Positions 61,477 through 64,000 of a stretch of 64,000 bases of DNA are shown piece after piece. Source of the DNA: Sapria himalayana (lineage: Eukaryota; Streptophyta; Magnoliopsida; Malpighiales; Rafflesiaceae); contig JAREIK010005831.1 in NCBI GenBank assembly GCA_029783825.1, positions 51,001 through 115,000 of the forward strand. The letters run 5' to 3'. Every line of letters starts with the position of its first letter. The stretch's first letter is position 1. Position numbers and translations under genes: made by a program. The notes under the pieces are model-generated. The model was not told where the DNA came from. It worked only from the letters and a program-made list of their open reading frames with translations, and made no database searches.

Positions 61477-64000
61477 CAGACAGATAGCCAGATAGACAAA
61501 TTGATATACGAATAAAATTGATAGATAGACTAGTAAAAAAAATAGTTTGATTGAAAAGTATCTAGACAAGTTGTTAGATAGATACATAGACAGATTGATA
61601 GATAGATTGATTGATAGAAAGATAGACAGATAAATAGAATGATAGATATAAAAATAGATAGATAGATAGAAAGAAAAATAGATAAATAGATATGTAGGTA
61701 GATAGGTAGATAGATGTATAGACAGATAGATAACCAATTAGATAGATATATTGATAGACAGATTAATAAACAGATTAATAGATCAATTGATAGATAGTTT
61801 GATAGACATATATATAGATAGATAGGTAGGTAGGTAGATTGATAAATATATAGATAGATAGAAAAATAGATAGACAGATTGATAGATATATAGATAGATA
61901 TACAAATAGACAAATATAGAGATTTTTTGATAGATTGTTAGACATACAAATTATTAGACATATTGATTAATAGATATAGGGACATATTGTAGAAAGAGAT
62001 ATAAACAAATAAATAGACAAATAGATAAATGGATAGATGGATATATCAATAGATAGCTAGATAGATATATTCATAGATAGATAAATATATAGATAAATAG
62101 ATAGACATATTGCTGAACAAAATTATAGACAAATTAATATGCAGATTGATAGACATATTGATAGATATATTGATAAACAAATTGATAGATACATTAATAT
62201 TTAGATTGATAGACATATAGTTAGATAAATAGATAGATAGATAGATAGACAATTAGATAGATAGATATATAGATAGATAGAGAGAGAAATAGATAGATAT
62301 ATAGATAGATATATAAATAGATATATAGATAGATATATATATTGATATATAGATAGATAGACATATAGATAGACACATATTTAGATTGAATGATAGATAG
62401 ACATATAGATATACAAATACCTACACAGATAGATGCACATATTATTAGATTGATAGATATATAGTTTGTTAGACAAATTGATAGATAAAAAGATAGACAG
62501 ATTGATAGACAGATGGATAGACAAATAGATAGGCATATAAAAGGCAAATAATTAAATTGATAAATATACAATTAGATTGATAGAAAGAAAGACATATTAT
62601 TAGATATATAGATAGAAAATTAATAGATAGATATATTGATAGATATATAGATAGAGTGACATTAAGATAGACAGATGATAAACATACAGATAAATAGATA
62701 GCTCAACAAAAAGATAGATAGAAAGACATATAGATAGATATATAGATAGATATATAGATAGATACAAAGATAAACAGATATATATATATATATATATATA
62801 TAGACAGACAAATAGACAGACAGATAGATAGACAAATAGATACAAGGGTAGATAGACAGGCAGAGACAGATAGATAGATAGATAGATAGAGAAATTCATA
62901 GACATCTATATAAATAGATAGATATTAATATAGATATCCAGATTGATAGAAAATTTAGATCGACATATTAATAGGCAGATATATAGATATAAAGATAGAT
63001 TAATAGACAAATTGATAGAAAGATTGATAGAGAAATTAATATATAGATTAATAGAAAGATTGATAGACATATTGATACATTGATAGATAGATAGATAGAC
63101 ATATTGATAGATAGAATATTAGATAGATAGATAGATAGAAAAATAAATATATAGATAGTTAGATTGATTGATTGATTGATAGTCAGACAGATAGATATAG
63201 AGTTTGATATATAGATATATAGACAGATACATAAACAAATAGATAAATAGATAGATAGATAGGTATATATATATATATAGATAGATAGATAGATATATAG
63301 ATATATAGATAGTTAGAAAAATATATAGGTAGTTAGATAGATAAATAAATAAATAGATATTTAGATAGAAAGACAAATAGACGGATAGATAGATTATTTG
63401 ATAATTAAATAGTGAAATAGATAGATAGAAAGATTTATAAATACAAAGATAGATAGATAGATAGATAGATATGTTGTTAGATAAATAGATTTATAAACAG
63501 ATAGATAGTCAGAAAGATATACATATAGAGAGACATATTGATAGACAAATAGATAGACAAATAGATAGATAGATTGATATATAAATTTATAAATAGATAG
63601 ATAGATAGACAGATAAAAATATATTTAAACAGACATATAGACAGACAGATTGATTTATAAACGATAGATTTGTAGACAGACAACTTGATACACATATAGA
63701 TTTTCAGACATATATAAAATTAGACTGATAGATATACTATTTGATAGACAAATAGCTAAATAGATAAATAGATAGACAGACAGACAATTAGATATGTAGG
63801 TAGATAGAAAGATAGAAGATAGATAGATAGATAGATAAATAGACATAGATAAATATAGATATATATAAATAAATAAGTAAATAAATAGAGAGATAGAAAG
63901 ACATACATGTAGATAGACAGACAAACATATAGGCAGATAGACAAATAGATAGATAGATAAACAAATAGGCAGACAGAGAGAAAGATACGAAAATAGATAG

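Larger units (their letters stand above)
47624..64000 (+). repeat. Degenerate GATA satellite array, arm 3 continued to the window end
   Basis: 16.4 kb of uninterrupted GATA-strand repeat with the same variant spectrum as arm 1. TTGA-rich blocks alternate with GATA-rich blocks. Kb-scale duplications are visible (49.08-49.87 versus 52.33-53.13 kb; 53.52-54.05 versus 54.87-55.40 kb). A GGTA-rich patch lies at about 55940-56025. (TA)n tracts occur near 48170-48199, 48250-48285, 49950-49976, 50610-50633, 50901-50928, 57783-57816, 59841-59876 and 62776-62801. All long minus-strand frames are repeat-derived. The array runs off the right edge. Confidence 0.97.

Noticed and set aside
1..64000. CRISPR array or bacterial tandem repeat locus
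   Set aside because: No fixed-length repeats with unique spacers. The period is four bases, and the embedded elements are plant retrotransposons and a CACTA transposon.

Overview
This window is nuclear, repeat-rich, AT-rich plant DNA. No host gene, tRNA, rRNA or CRISPR array is visible. The plant assignment rests on three things: L1-type LINEs whose ORF1 carries a DUF4283-like domain plus a CCHC knuckle and whose ORF2 carries a zf-RVT module and an RNase H domain; a CACTA (En/Spm) DNA transposon with a TNP2/TNPD-type and a TNPA/Ptta-type gene; and plant-like introns. The species cannot be named from the sequence.

About 43 kb of the 64 kb is one degenerate tetranucleotide array. The GATA strand reads 5'->3' at 1-7333. 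The array then switches abruptly to TATC for 7334-16793, 20937-25680 and about 34361-34710, and switches back to GATA for about 34730-38590, 45286-46235 and 47624-64000. It is not a simple microsatellite. GATA units are mixed with GACA, AATA, TTGA, GTTA and GGTA variants and with (TA)n tracts, and kb-scale segments recur at offsets of about 1.35, 1.5, 1.7, 2.8 and 3.25 kb, so it behaves like a satellite with higher-order duplications. The long Tyr-Leu-Ser-Ile reading frames on the TATC strand come from the four-base period and are not genes.

Four insertions interrupt the array. (1) 16794-20936, minus strand: a 5'-truncated LINE flanked by a 17-bp target-site duplication (TSD). It keeps most of the reverse transcriptase and the RNase H, with one frameshift and one nonsense codon between them. 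(2) 25681 to about 34215, plus strand: a CACTA element with a clear 5' terminus (CACTACTAAAAAA), subterminal CGACCAAA-type repeats, a long AT-rich first intron with a 550-bp tandem duplication, a decayed TNP2-type transposase gene and a decayed TNPA-like gene. Its 3' terminus is missing. (3) 38591-45285, plus strand: a nearly full-length LINE of the same family with its own 17-bp TSD, an open ORF1 and an ORF2 broken by several nonsense codons and a frameshift. (4) 46236-47623: an unclassified noncoding sequence with weak terminal inverted similarity.

Both LINEs sit so that their sense strand is the GATA strand, although they lie on opposite strands of the window. The points most worth a second look are the size and higher-order structure of the array, its two orientation switches, and the LINE junctions: clean 17-bp TSDs, a 5' microduplication, and unrelated 3' UTR bodies ending in a similar terminus.
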